Part shown: positions 23,781-37,037 of the stretch, piece by piece
How positions within the stretch are numbered: the first letter of the stretch is position 1
Layout: every line of letters begins with the position of its first letter
From: Magnaporthiopsis rhizophila
Lineage: Eukaryota; Ascomycota; Sordariomycetes; Magnaporthales; Magnaporthaceae
NCBI GenBank assembly: GCA_003049465.1
Contig: PYSS01000100.1
Span: forward strand, 62,001-126,000
Direction of reading: 5' to 3'
DNA length: 64,000 bases
Made by a program: the position numbers and the translations under genes
Notes under the pieces: generated by a model
The model's input: the letters and a program-made list of their open reading frames with translations, nothing else
The model's database searches: none
Told to the model about the DNA's origin: nothing

Positions 23781-26700
23781 ATGGCGTCTAGCGCCGGGGG
23801 TAAGGGACTTGGTGGTCGTTGGGAGAGGGAGGGGGCGGTGGGAGCTAGCTTTGGCGGGCGGGCTGTCATCCAGACATCAACCAGTCGATCCATGCCCATG
23901 CTGACTTGCGGCACGCACTTGCCCACACACAAGCTCCGTCTCAGGCGGTGCCAGACCACGCGCCCGACCCATTGAGGTTTTCGCCCCGAGCCGTCTCCCG
24001 CCTTGACGAGGAGGATGAAGACGCGTGGGATCAGACCCTGAGGCCATTTGCCTTCGACTTCCCACAACACCACCCTCGCCTCGTCGCCCACTCGCGGGAG
24101 TCGTCCATCGAGAAGATCCTCGCCCAGCAGCACCACCACCAGCAACTGAACCAAGGCGGGCGCGCGCCCTCGCCCGCAAGCTTCTCCGTCTCGTCCGTCT
24201 CGTCTCCGGTCTCGGCCCTTTCGTCCCCGCGACTCCACGGTGCTGCCGCGCGACCTGGCGCTGCCATCGGCGGAGTTCTCGAGCGAGCCGTCGATCCCAA
24301 AACTGCTATTTACGGTCACCACCGCCAGACCTCCATTGTCCATGGGTACCAGCACTCGAGGAATGGAAGTCTGGCCAGCACCTCGTCCAGCCCCCTGAGC
24401 CCCCAGATGATTGCCGCCGCCGGCGCTGCCTTCTCGCCGGATAGGCCCGACATGGGTCCGTATGGCTTCGCCGACCCCGACTCGTCCTCCATCTCCTCCC
24501 GCCCTTCCACCACAGCCTCGGGGACCACCCTGGTCGGCAGCCCCAATGTCCCCGAAAGGACCTCGTCCGCCGCCGATGCCGGCTCCCATACCCCCGGCCA
24601 CAGGAAGCCAGAGCGCATGCACAGCGGCAGAACGAAGCGGCACCATGCCCAGCACCCCTCCCACTCGTCCCGCCACAAGGACGATCAGAAGACGGTGGGC
24701 GGTTATGCCATGCATGTCCTGTTCACCTCTGTAAGGCTGCGTTATCCACTGCCCGCCCTCTTGACGGGGCGGGGCCATCCACCGATCACTGATACAAACG
24801 GACTGACCGACGCCACCTGACTGTGCTAGTTTATCGCCCAAGCCGAGGAGAAACTAAACGAGTGCATCACTTCCTACCCCTCCGACCCGGAACCCCAGGT
24901 TGAGCAGATATGTGGGCCCGGCGCCGACCCTTCGTTTGACCAACTGATAGTGGCGCTCGGCCACATCGCGAAGCAGAAGCCCAAGGCGCTGATAGACTCC
25001 ATGATGCTGTGGAGAAAGAGCAAGAGCGACGCCGCGGGGGACGCGCGCAAGCAGCTTCAGCAATCCAAGACCTCCCAGCCAGGCGGTCCGCTCCTGAGGC
25101 GGAACACGGAGCCTCTGCAGCCGTCGTCGGGAGGCGGCAGTATCGCCGTCGACGGCGGCGTGCCGCTTGCGACCAAGCAGGAGTACGTTACGCAGACGGA
25201 GCGCCGGTCCAGCGTCTCCACATACCTGTTGTGCCGCGTCCTGCTCGAAGTCATCAGCCAGAGCAGTCTCAGCCTCATTACTCCTGAGATGGAGGACAAG
25301 CTGGAGGACATCATTTTTAGCCAGCTCAAGGTCGCCGACACGGAGCAGCTTATGATATCGCCTCTCAAACTGGCAAACTGGAACATCTTCGCGCAGCTGC
25401 TTGGCGTCATGAGCGAGATCAACTTCACGGGTGTCGCTAATCGGTTCATACAGGACCTGGACCGTTCACTCCAGGAGCTCGGCTCTAGGGGCTCGACTTT
25501 GCCGTCGCGGGAGGAGATCGAGGGTGGCATCGAGCTGGTTTTGGGTGGTATGAAGCACCTCAAGATCGCCCTCTCTCCCGACGAGGCATGGGAGAAATCG
25601 TGCGAGTTCATGAGCGCGTTAGGCAGACTGTTTGCGAAATCACACGGCCAGAAGATCAAGTCGACTTTCTGCCAGATGCTCGAGATGTTGCTGCTTCCCA
25701 TCGCCGCCAAAGCCACAAACATCCATTTCACACATCCCAAGTGGGCTGACGTCCTGAACACCATAAGCCCGCGCCTGGCTCAGATGTTCGTCAAGCCCCG
25801 TCATTGGTACTACTCTTTCCCCCTCACGGCTACGATGCTCTGCGTGTCGTCTCCCGAGACGTTTTCAAGTCAGTGGCTTCAGCTGGTCTTACCCCTCCAG
25901 CCCAAGATCAAGGACCGGTTTACCAAGCCGCTCTGCTTGCAGGTCATCTCGAGGCTGTTATGGACCTATTTATATCGCACCACCGATTCTCCCAACGCGA
26001 CCACCCGCAAGTTAGACGAAGTGCTGAAACTTGTTATACCCACGACGGCCAAACGAACCGTTTTCTCGACGGACGCGACAATCTCGGAACCTCTGATCCA
26101 GATCATCAGAATAGTAGGCTTCAAGCACCCCGAGTTCTGTTTCAGGACGGTCATTTTCCCGCTGGTGAATGCCGACCTCTTCTCGTCCAACAAGGAGTTG
26201 AAGGTGGAAAATCTCGATCCGGACAAGGTCGTCATAGGCATCAGGGCTTTCCTGGCCGTGATGGCAGACCTCGAAAGAGGTGAGCTAGGGAGACCGCCTT
26301 TCCCCCAGCACTACCCAGGACTGTCTCCGTCGGATCGGGCCACGCCAGCATCTCCGGCAGCAATCGTGTCGTTTAGTGGTGGCGCGCCTGGAAGCCCGCT
26401 TGAAGCACTCCCTGCTGAAGAAGCCCCGCCTCGCCGCGTCATGACGGCCGCCCTGAGCGAATCTGTCCGAGATTACTATGTTAGGTTCTGCGAAATCCTT
26501 GGCAAGATCACGATCATTTGCGACAACACATTCGGGGGACAGGCCGCGCTTGACGAGAAGTTCAACTCGCCGACGCCCAAGACGCCGATTGCGGACACGT
26601 TCAACTTCTCGCGCCGCGACGAGCACCAGAACCCCTCAGACCACAAGCAGGCGTTTTACGAGCTGCTTCATGTTGCCGTTCAGGCACTACCACGGTGCCT

Positions 26701-29700
26701 CGCGGTCGACATCCCCTTCAACTCGCTGATCAACCTGCTGTGTACTGGGACGGCCCACGTGCAGTACAACATCGCCGAGTCGTCGGCCACGTCCTTGAAA
26801 GCCATAGCACGCCAATCATACGCCCAGCAGGTCACGATGGGGTTTGCTAGGTTCATCTTCAACTTCGACGATAGGTACTCGACCATGTCGGACGGTGGTA
26901 TGCTTGGCGCGGCACACATCGAAAACACGCTACGGCTCTATGTGGAGCTTCTGCAAATCTGGATCGAGGAGATCCGACAAAAGACCAAGAACGCAGCTGG
27001 CGGTGACCTGGTCGCGCCCGATAGGCGAGGCATGAAGCTTGACTTGTCCAGCATCTGGGCCGAGGTTGATCAAGTGGAGGCGCACGGGCTGTTCTTCCTC
27101 TGCTCTCAGTCACGCAGAGTCCGCGCTTTTTCCATCACCGTTCTTCGTCTGATCACCGAGTTCGATGCGGCTCTGGGCAAGTCAACGTCTGACGACAAGG
27201 ACGGCGTTAGGCTTATTGATGTACTCGAGAACGATTACGCGCGGGTAATGAGCTTCAACGACGAGCATCTATCGGTTGCCGAAAGGAGCCGGCTCCAGAG
27301 AGGCATGCAAGACAGTAGCAACCACGGGCTGGTCAAACTTTGCTCTAGCGACGTCTCGTACGACACGACCCTCTGGTTCAAAGCGTTCCCTCACCTCATT
27401 CGGGTGGCGTACGAACGTTGTCCGTTCGCCATCGCCATCGGCCGGGACTTGATCTGCAACCGGATCCTCCAGATGTACAAGGCGATCATCCTTCTGTCGG
27501 AGCCAAGCAGAGGCCTCTACTTCGGCTCCGACCCGGGCAGTGCACGTGCGGCGGGGAGGACCCCAACCACGCAGCCGGAACTCGTCATTGAGCAGTGGAA
27601 ACTGTACCTCGTCTTTGCCTGCACGACAATGGCAGACCCTGGCGCTCTGCCACAACCAAAACCGCCCCAGGGGATACAACACGGGCGCAAGGGCTCGAAC
27701 AAGACGTCTACAACGACCGACAAGATTGTCACAGCTCGGGTCCTCTTTAAATATCTAACCCCCATGCTCTCTGTGTCGTCCGCCTCCGTCAGGGAAGCCG
27801 TCGTGGTAGCGATGGGATCCATAAACCTGCACATATACCGTACCCTCCTAGAGGAGCTGCAGGGACATGTATCCAGGTGCAATGACGAGGCCAGGGCCCG
27901 GATCCACCAGCGAACCAACAGTAACCCCCGTCGAAACAGCAAGATGGATCTGCTCAGAACCGAGATAACGCACGTCTACAAGCTCACTTCACATTTCCTC
28001 AAGGATCCGTCTGTGATTCAGGACGATTGGATCCTCAGCAACCTCGTGACATACGCCAAAGATCTCAAGCTTTTCCTCATGGACGGCGAGGTCCAGATGG
28101 ACTGGGAGTTCCAGAAGCTGAGGCGGCACTATTGTGGCCTGGTTGAGGAGCTGTTCGAGGGCGTCAAACGGACCAAGGATCCGACGCGGTGGATGACATT
28201 CGAGGCTCGCAAGTCTGCGTTTGCTCTGATGGAGGACTGGTGTGGCTTTTCTCCCAATCAGTCGCACATACGACATCGCGAGGACACTATGAGGCAGTCA
28301 GTAATCAACCAGCAGTCTCTCGGTGAGCGCGGCACCCTGAGCGCGGCCATGGAGATCGAGAAGCGGAACCTCCGGACAGCGGCACTGAGTTCCATGGCTG
28401 CGCTCTGCGGCGGCCCCATCAGCGTTACTACGGAGAGTGGCGTCTCACTCCAGTTCGACCTCCGCAGGATGCTAGGCTGGATCGAGTCCATCTTCACAAC
28501 CCCCAAGGGCAACGACCGCATGAAGGTCACCGGCAGGCGCGCGCTCAAAAATCTGATCGTCCACAACCAGGAGTACCCATACCTCCTAGAACACTGTATT
28601 GGGCGGTGCTACCTCGCGGACGTGCCCAAGGTGCTGGAGAGCTACTTCAGTGTCATCACTGAGGTGCTGCTCGAGTACCCTGAATACCCGACATCGTTCT
28701 GGAAACTTCTCCCTCTGTGCTTGTTCACGCTGGGCAACGACCAGAGCGATATCAGGATCAAATCAGCTCGGATCCTGAGAACACTCGAGGAACGTCAGCA
28801 GCCCAGCCGTAGCTCCAAGCTCCAGGACTTTGACATCAGCATCTCGGACAAGACCAAGGCGGTCTACAAGCTGGCTCAGTATAAGATCTCCGAGAGGCTC
28901 TCAAAACAGTACACTGAGCTTGCCTTCTACTTCTTCTCAGAGCTCTCGCTCTACTTCAAGGACCTAGAGCCCGGCGCGCAAAGGAACATGGTGGCCGTGG
29001 TGCTGCCGTGGATCCAGTCGATCGAGCTGAAGGTCGACCCCAACGGCGGTCCCGTGGCACAATCCTACATGCTCCTGACAAACCTCTTGGAGATCACCGT
29101 CAAGGCCAGTTCCGCGCTCCACAACGAGGTGCAGGCGCTCTGGCAGGCGCTGGCGACTGGGCCACACCCTGGCAACGTCAGGCTGGTCCTGGACTTTATC
29201 ATGTCGCTATGCCTTGAGCGCAGGGAACAGAACTTTGTCGAGTATGCCAAGCAGATAGTAGTATTCCTTGCGAGCACCAACAGCAACCCGGGACAGAAGG
29301 TGGTTGAGTTCCTCCTCCTACAGATCACGCCCAAGGCCATGGTCCCGAACGAGAAGCGGGAGACGATGCCACCCCCGTCCGACATCTCCCTGCTTCCCTA
29401 CTGTGCCGACCTTACCGACACGCTCCCAATCGGCACAAAGCAGGCAGGCTTCTCACTCGGCCAGCTGTCCATGATACTGCTTGTGGATCTTATGGTGTCA
29501 CCAGTCAAGATTGTGCCAGAAAACGTGCCGGTGCTGCTGCAGGCAGTTACCGTGCTGTGGGACCACTATACCCCGCTGGTCCAAGAGCAGGCCCGTGAAA
29601 TGCTCGTGCACCTCATCCACGAGCTGGTCATCGCGAGGCTGGACGATGCAACACCCTCGTCCGCTCGGAAACCCACAGAGGATCTGATCGACCTTATCCG

Positions 29701-31849
29701 CAACCATGACAAGTCTGTCGTCTGGAATTATGAAGACAGCAATGGGAAAGTTGATGGTCCGGACTGTAATGTGCCTCCAAGCATGGAGTACTTGGCGGCC
29801 GAGCTGGTCAAGACCTTCGAGGCCAGGTTTCCCGGAATCAAGGAGCAGTGGGCTCGGCAGTCACTGACGTGGGCGACATCCTGCCCGGTGCGGCACTTGG
29901 CCTGTCGTTCCTTCCAGATCTTCCGCTGCATCCAAACGTCCCTCGACCAGTTCATGCTCGGCGACATGCTGGCCAGACTCTCCAATACCATCGCCGACGA
30001 AGACCCGGAGATCCAGACTTTCGCCATGGAGATTCTGACCACGTTGAAAACGCTCATCTCGAGCCTCGATGCTGACAAGCTCGCCACCTTCCCGCAGCTG
30101 TTCTGGACCACGTGTGCCTGTCTCGACTCCATCAACGAGAGGGAGTTCCTTGGCGGCGTGGAGATGCTCAACGAGTATCTCGACAAGCTGGATTTTTCGT
30201 CTCCCAGCGTGCAGCGGCTGCTTCTGGATGGTCGGCCGCCGAAATGGGAAGGCTACTTCGAGGGACTGCAGCCGCTGCTTTACAAGGGCCTTAGGTCGTC
30301 AGTCTGCCTCGAGGCCACCCTCGCGACCCTCGACAGGCTGGCGCTCCTCCAGGGTGACCTGATTGGAGATGAGTGTAGCATTTTCTTCACCATTGCGGCC
30401 AACCTTCCCAGGTTCCTGCATGCCATGGACCAACCACGGCCACTGGACGAGTCGGTCGCCAGGACCGCCGAGGTTCTGCGTGGCGTTGCTGTCGAAAACA
30501 ACCACTCGCCCGTCGCACTTGTTCTGACCGGGTTCCTCTCGGGGAACTATCAGACTGGGAAAGAGCTGATACAGGCAACCTTCTCGGCCTTCAAGGAGTC
30601 ATTCTCTGCTCAGCTGGACTTCAGGATGATCGTGATGATTATGGGATTCCTGACCAACAGGATATCCTGGGTCAAAATAAAGACGATGAAGGTGCTACAT
30701 GTCATCATCTCCGAGATAGACATGAGACGACCAGACATTGCCGGCCACGGGTCTGATTTGCTCTCTCCTCTTCTCAGACTGCTCCAGTCGGAGTATTGCA
30801 TGGAAGCCCTGCACGTCCTAGACAACATCATGAACATATCAGGCTCGTCCATGGACAACCAGCATCTTCGGATGAGCATGACCAGGCCCACTTCAAAGGC
30901 GGCACGGAAGGAGTATGAACGAACGCAGAGTCTGTTTGGGATACCGGACGAGTCGGGCTGGGCAATCCCGATGCCGGCCAAGAAGACGGACTCGACGCGA
31001 GCCAATATCCACACAGCCTTCTACATGTGCCAGAGCGTCGGCGGCGCCATGACCGACGTCACGCCCACGCCCGAGGTCGAGTTCCACGCGGACGAGTTCC
31101 CCTACGGCTACTTCCCGTCCGAGAGGACCGAGACGATGATGTCAGACGAGGGGCGCGGAGACGGCGGCGCGGGCGATCTGGTCATGAAACTAGACAGCCT
31201 CGACGACTTCTTTGATGATCTGACGACGGGCCCGCCGAGCGAGGGCCGGTCCTCTCACACGATAACCGAACTGTCACAGGCAGACAATTACGAGATGGGC
31301 GCGCAGCTGTACGACGAGCAGGTGCTGCCCATTCTCCATCAGGCATCCACCAACAGCTCGTTCCAGAACGGGTTCGTTGACAGGTCGTCGCCCCATCCCA
31401 GAGACGGCGGCGGCGGCGGGCATAGCAACATGATGACGCCTGGCGCCTTCAGCTTCGGCTTCGGGCCATCTTCGCCGTCGTCGGGCCGGCCGGCGCTGCA
31501 CTCGAGATCCATCACGTCTCCGTCGGCGCCGGCATCGTACCACCCGAACCTGGGCGAGATCACGTCCGACGACGAGCTGTTTTCGGACGGGGATGACGAG
31601 CGGCCCTACACCGGGGCCGGGGGAGAGGGTTCCTTCTTCCTCGAGAACATGGTCAAGCCGCTCGCCCAGAGCACGAGGACCCGGATGCGGCGGCTGACGG
31701 GCGGCGGCAAGACGCGCGAGGAGAGGCAGCTGCAGGTGGATTTGCTGCGAGCGGAGCGGGCGGGAGGGGCCCCTCCGCAGGTGCCCAAGCTTCCAAGCTC
31801 GTACCTCCGGGGAGGAGGAGGCTCGCCGCCATCCACAGATATGGTTTGA
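23781..31849 (+). CDS. TAO3: Cell-morphogenesis scaffold of the Furry family (Tao3/Pag1, Mor2)
   Basis: Furry-family proteins are giant HEAT-like scaffolds for NDR/LATS kinases (Cbk1/Orb6; COT-1 in filamentous fungi) that control polarised growth and septation (RAM/MOR network). Exons 23781-23799, 23934-24730 and 24830-31849 give 2611 residues. Exon 1 carries only six codons plus one base (MASSAG), then a GTAAGG donor; splicing continues as APSQAVPDHAPDPLRFSP. The first ~280 residues are disordered, Ser/Pro/His-rich (HSRESSIEKILAQQHHHQQ), with possible NDR-kinase sites such as RRNTE and HSRNGS-type sequences. From FIAQAEEKLNECI onward comes the conserved helical body, with LALGHIAKQKPKALIDSMM-type repeats and blocks such as RPTSKAARKEYERTQSLFGIP near the C-terminus. 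The 7-kb last exon is uninterrupted. Family assignment is firm; the choice of exon 1 over an in-frame ATG at 23906 is less so. Confidence 0.88.
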
Positions 31850-32572
31850 TAGACGAAAAGGGAGAAAATGAATAAAGCTGCCAAGAGACGGAAGCAAGAA
31901 AAAGATCTGCGCATTGTTTTGTTTTTTCTGCCACGTTGATTTGATGATACGATACCCTCGCTAGTTACGATCTCACTTGAGCGTTCATGTTCACATGTAC
32001 TGCACATGGCCTGCTTTGCTGTTGAGATAGAATACTTAGATGCCCATTTGAGAGTCTTTTGAGCAGCAGCAATGACGACTGTTTCGGGATGAGAACATGT
32101 GATCACGGACTCTCTGGGGGTATTGTTGACTTCACAAAAAAGAGAATCGAATGCCCCTGAGAGAGCGCGGCGGTTTTGCTTATCTTGGCTTGCCGCGGCT
32201 CTGGCACTTGTGGTGCGACGGATCTCACACGTGGCCCTTGATCGGGGTGGACTTGTTATGAGAGGTGTGTTACGAGGATGTCACGAATCCTTGCCGGAGG
32301 CACAATCGTATCAGCATTTCAGTACGGAAACAATTCAGAGATAAAAAAAAACAGTTTGCTAGATTCGTCAAGACCAACCCTGGTAAGCAGGCACCTCGGA
32401 TATCCAGAATGAAGATATTGACTGTCCCATGCCCCCTGGTAGGCGTATGGCCGGGCGGTGTGTTTGTAATCGGCCAATACCGAGCCAAATAAATTGGTGT
32501 ACTTGATGGCAGGTAGAGTCGAGTACTGTTCGCCGTCTTGAGATAATCGTTTCTAAACGGCGGCCTCTTCTT
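31850..32572. other. Convergent spacer between the TAO3-like gene and DIB1
   Basis: 0.7 kb holding two 3' UTRs. A possible poly(A) signal lies at 31871-31876. No ORF with recognisable content and no repeat. Confidence 0.6.
31871..31876 (+). terminator. Candidate poly(A) signal AATAAA
   Basis: AATAAA lies 22 bases after the TAO3-like stop codon. It is close to the stop for a real cleavage signal, and fungal signals are degenerate, so this is tentative. Confidence 0.25.
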
Positions 32573-33182
32573 CTAGTAGCGATACCTCGTCGAGTAATCT
32601 GAAGACCAGTTGGATCACATTAGCAACCATGCGGGATGTGTGAGGCAGACGGTGATTCGCAGGGGTTTTCCTCGGCAAAACTCACCCTTGGGACTGACGA
32701 CCAGACCTCGCCCCTTCTTTGCACCACGGTAGATGGTCTCGATGATGTCGATGAGCTCCTGCTTCTCCTCGAGCTGGTTTTTTGTGATGGACATTCATGT
32801 TAGCCGCTGGTGCGCAGACCCAGCGCAACAACAATGGGGCAAAAAAAAAAAAAAAAAAACGTACCACGAGGGTAAGCTTGTTGTTGTTTCCCGTGCCAAA
32901 GTCGCACATGATGTGCTTGTTGCGGAAGAAGAACATGACGGTCATGGGGTCGTAGAGCTCGTACATCTGGTTGAAGTCGGGGACCTGGTCGATGTCGCAG
33001 ACGTAGACGGCGGCGAAGTTCTTGACCTTGTCGGCGATCTTGAAGAGCACCTCGTCCATCTTCATGCAGTCCGGGTCGCCGTCGCGCCCGAACCGGATCA
33101 CCACAAGCCGCTCGTCCTCGGACAGGATCGCCTGGTCGACGTGCCACGCCGTGTTGAGGTGGGGGAGGACGACGGAGCCCAT
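32573..33182 (-). CDS. DIB1: U5 snRNP 15-kDa protein Dib1/Dim1 (thioredoxin fold)
   Basis: Core component of the U4/U6.U5 tri-snRNP that sits near the 5' splice site and must leave for spliceosome activation. Exons 33182-32865, 32773-32686 and 32598-32573 give 143 residues; the human protein has 142. Conserved runs are HVDQAILSEDERLVVIRFG, DPDCMKMDEVLFKIADKVK, VPDFNQMYELYDPMTVMFFF, RNKHIMCDFGTGNNNK and the ending KGRGLVVSPKDYSTRYRY, the last eight residues coming from a 26-base final exon. Intron 1 (32774-32864) has its donor GTACG followed at once by a long T run on the sense strand (A run at 32841-32859 on the plus strand). The gene is head-to-head with URB1, 419 bases apart. Confidence 0.96.
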
Positions 33183-33601
33183 GGTCGCTGCCGCTGCTGT
33201 CTCTTCTCGATCGGTTCAGGGGCCGTGTGTTGGTGCTGTCTTGCGGTTGGTCGTCTAGGAGGGAGGTCGATGGTGGGCGAACTCAGCCGCTCGCGTCTAG
33301 TACGTCAGAGGCGAGGCGGAATGTGGGGGAGACTTTAAATGTGGTTCTCATCCCTGCTGCCTGATGGAGCCGAGGTACCTGTCCGTGCCAGCCTAGCACC
33401 AGCCCGCAAAGAAAAAAAAAACCAGGGGAGGGGCGCATCTCTACCAATGGCAGTATTTCGACCGCCTTTATTTCCGCGACAGAGCTTGAGCGCATCGCGC
33501 CGACGGGAGGAACCGAGTTCGTCTGGTTTTGCCCCATTCAAAGATGCACATTCACCTTCAAGAAAAAAAATAGATTGACAGCCCAATCCGAAGCAGGCAC
33601 C
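33183..33601. promoter_or_regulatory. Bidirectional promoter between DIB1 and URB1
   Basis: Only 419 bases separate the two start codons, so both promoters and 5' UTRs must lie here. A-runs occur at about 33412-33421 and 33564-33571. I see no clear TATA box or named element. Inference from gene layout. Confidence 0.6.
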
Positions 33602-36600
33602 ATGGGAAAACGGGCGTCGCGCGGGGCTCCCCCGAATTCCAATCCCCGAAAGCGGATGAAGGTGGCGCATGAACCACCGACCTGTGAGGATGTTATAACG
33701 AGCCGGCAGCTACGCCAACTCCTTGCCTTTGAACAAGACCTCGGAAAGGCCAGACACGGTGCGGAAGACCCCGATACGAACACGCTTTCGCAGCACCAGG
33801 CTAACTTTTTGGGTAGGACTGCAGTCATTCAAGGTCTTCCTCGACAGCTTCAGCAACGAATCCTCCCCCGAACGGCTCGACATTCTATCGCAGTACCTGC
33901 AGGCCTCGGCTCCCAAAAGCCATGACCCCGATGCTGTCTACCTGGAGGATATTATGGCCACATGGAGCTACGCCTCCCAGATGGGCAACGATGACATCCT
34001 ATCAGCCGTCGCCGTCGTCCTCGCTCTCCTTCTCAAAGTCCTGTCCGAAATCCTGGATCTGAGGCCTCAGGGGCTAGGGATATGTCGGACGCTGCTCCAG
34101 AAGCGCCAACTTGAGCTTCTGGCCAAGAACTTGTCGGCAGACAAGGCCAAGGCCTACATAATATCCCCGAATCTGCGGTTGGTGCGCGAGGCCGTCTGCT
34201 TTGATGGCGGGGCCCTCGCAAGAGCCTTCTTCCGCGCCAGGAAATACACATTCGACTCCCTGACAAGGAACATGAGAATCAAGTTTCTCGGCGAAGGTGT
34301 CGAGGACAGCAGGCGGACTTCCCCCCGGACCAACGCCATTCGGCTCCTGATGAGCTCCCTGAAGTTTCTCCACTGGGAAGCCAAGAGGGAGCTGTTGTAT
34401 GAGAGGGACCTCGCCGCCGCCCTGACCAGCTCCATCAAGGATGACCCGCCGTACCTGATCCTAGAGGTGTTAGATGGCCTGAAATCTCATGTTCTCATGG
34501 ACAAGCATCTGCCGGTTGAGACCAAATCAAGGCTGCTGAACACCACCATGCTCACGCGCCTTGCCTTACTGTATACCTACAACCACACAACACCTAGCGA
34601 CACGGAAACACGGTCTGTTGACGACGCAGCTCACGAGTTTCTCATGGCCGTCTGTACATCATCGGATTCTGGGGCTCTGCGGTCCGAGTTCGGCTTGTAT
34701 CCCAAAGGCATCGATCCCAACAACGATCAGTTGCAAAACTCGGCTGCTGAATCCGACGCCACCCTGGATCGCATTGTCTGGGCGGATAAGTTTAAGGAGG
34801 ATGTTCCTGTCCACAACACCACCCTTTCCGAGTTCATCAAAACTCTGCGTCCATGGACCAGCACGAAGCAGAGCGAGCTCATAATAGCCATCTTCCGCGC
34901 CGCGCCGGAGCTGATTTCCGACTACTTTTTGAGTAAACGAGACTTTACCTTCGAGCCAAAGCTCTCGGCGACGTGGATAGGGTATGCAGCCCTGCTGTTT
35001 AATACAGTGCAGCTGCCTTTGCCTCCATTCTTTGGCAGCAGGGACGGGTTCTCGCCTGTGCCGCCTCCAATATCTCTGGTGCTCGACAACATTCTGCCAT
35101 TACCCCTGAGTCAGAAGGTCCTGGTCAGGTGTCTGTCGCACGAATCAAAGCTGGCCTCGTTCTTTGCCACCCGCCTGCTCGTCCTCGCTCTCCAGAAGCT
35201 GGATATGGCATTGCAGATGATGCAAAAGGCCTCGTCGACTCTCGGCCCTCTCTGGTCCGAGGCCGCAAGGAAACTCACGGACGAGTTTTCGCAGCGGTGT
35301 CCGGACCTGAAGTACGTCACCACAGCCTTCCGCGGGATCCCCGAAGAAGACCTGCTCTCCCGAGAAGCAGCCAGTCGGCTGCTTCGTCTCTACTACCACG
35401 TCATTCCTCAAGTTGCTCTCCTGGCCAAGTTCGATGTATCACCTCTGCTGGTCAACGCCATAAACCGGCTCGACGGCCAAGGCAGATCAACCCAAGATCA
35501 AGCGCTCGCTTTGGTGGAGCTCGAGAATCTCGTCGCAATCGCCAAATCCTCGCCCGGAATGCGATGGTTTGCCAAGGCGGAGAGCCCATCCTTGTCGCCT
35601 TTCACCTCTCTCCTCAAGGTGCACCTCGACACTCCGGAGGGCATTCTTCCCGAGTCCCTGGAAAGTACCTTGACGTTTGTGGCGAACGAACACGAGATTT
35701 TCCTTTCTGAGGATCAAGGAGGCTTCAGCTTAGGCCACCTGTTCGTGACGCTCAATAGGCTACATGCCAGGATTTCAATAACGTCCAGCACGGAGTTCTG
35801 GGGGTTCCTAGACAATTGTTTGCAGCGATGTTCGGCAACTCCTATACGTTACATTGAAGTGGTGCAGGAACTGGCTCCCAACACCAAGACGAGCCCGCTC
35901 ACAGCGGCCATAAACGAGCAGCTGCCGTTCATCGTGCGATCTGGAGACGCGTCGATCTTGGCTATTGTCAAAGAGTTTGTGTCGGTCTACACAACAGTTG
36001 CTCGTGCAGCGAACGAGCATGAGCCGCTTCTCAAGGCAATGCAGAAACCCGTTGGAGCGGCCTTCATCCGGATGATGGACACCGATGCAGGCCTCAAAGC
36101 ACCAGCGCCAGAGGCCACGGCCGCGCCAGAGGCTGGAACGGCTGCCACAGAGATCGCCAGCCGCCCATCTCCAGAGGACTATAAATCATACGAGGCTCTG
36201 AGCAGCCTCGCGGCCGATTCAGAAATACCCGAACCAGATAACTCGGCGCTGCTGAGATGGACGACGCGCAGCGTAGGGGAAATCATCGACGAGGGATATG
36301 CGTCGTCCCTAGTCGCCCTGCTGTCGTCATCTCACACCAGTATCCGAAAAGAGGCCCTGACCAACATCTTGAAAATGGCAGGGAAGGTCAAGGAGTCATC
36401 GCACGAGGAGAAGGACCAAGTTTGGCTGCTCCTTGTTGAGCTTGCCGAGTCATGCAAGACAGAGATCGACAAAGGCCCTGTGCCGGGCCAGATCGTGGCT
36501 TTCGCTCGGCGGGCGCTTGACGTGCTGAAGAACCCGCTGCACTGCCTGTACGACAAGGTCAACACATTTCTGACCCGGGGCCCTGTGTGGAGCCTAGATC

Positions 36601-37037
36601 GGTTTCCTCTGCTCCGCGAGGTATTGCAGGAAGCGCCAAGTCGCGATGATTCGTACTATGCGTCGGTGTCGTGGCTGTTGGAGTACCTCCTAGAGAGCCT
36701 CCGCATACCTTCAGACCTAGCCCTCTTCCACAAGCGCAGGGTGTACGAGCGCATTCTGTCGCTGGCGAGCAACAGCTACATGCGGCTGCCCCTCCGATCG
36801 CTGCTCCTGAAAATCGTGTACAGGACGACGTGCCTGGAGGGAGGGAGCACCACCCTCATCACGAGGTTCGGGGTCATCAGCTGGCTGGAGGCGCAGCGGG
36901 CCCAGCGCAGCTCGGCCGTCGAATCGGAGCTGCTGAAGGCGTTGCAGCAGAGGATTTGGGATACATGTGACCAGGAACGCATTCAGGAATGGAGCAGAAA
37001 GGGCATCGCGATGGTTGTCGACGATTGGGAGCTCTAG
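33602..37037 (+). CDS. URB1: Urb1/Npa1-like 60S ribosome biogenesis protein
   Basis: Urb1 (Npa1) is a nucleolar helical-repeat protein in the earliest pre-60S particle, working with Npa2, Rsa3, Nop8 and Dbp6. Exons 33602-33758 and 33817-37037 give 1125 residues. The intron is 58 bases (GTGCGG donor, branch-like GCTAAC, TAG acceptor at 33814-33816) and is needed to join the basic N-terminus MGKRASRGAPPNSNPRKRMK to LQSFKVFLDSF, the start of the conserved Npa1 domain. Further family-like blocks are YILEDIM-type helices (AVYLEDIMATWSYASQ), LSADKAKAYIISPNLRLVREAV and SLLLKIVYRTT near the end. An internal Ala/Pro/Glu-rich linker (about residues 785-810) separates N- and C-terminal halves. Called from remembered family features; it could be checked by profile search. 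Confidence 0.82.
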
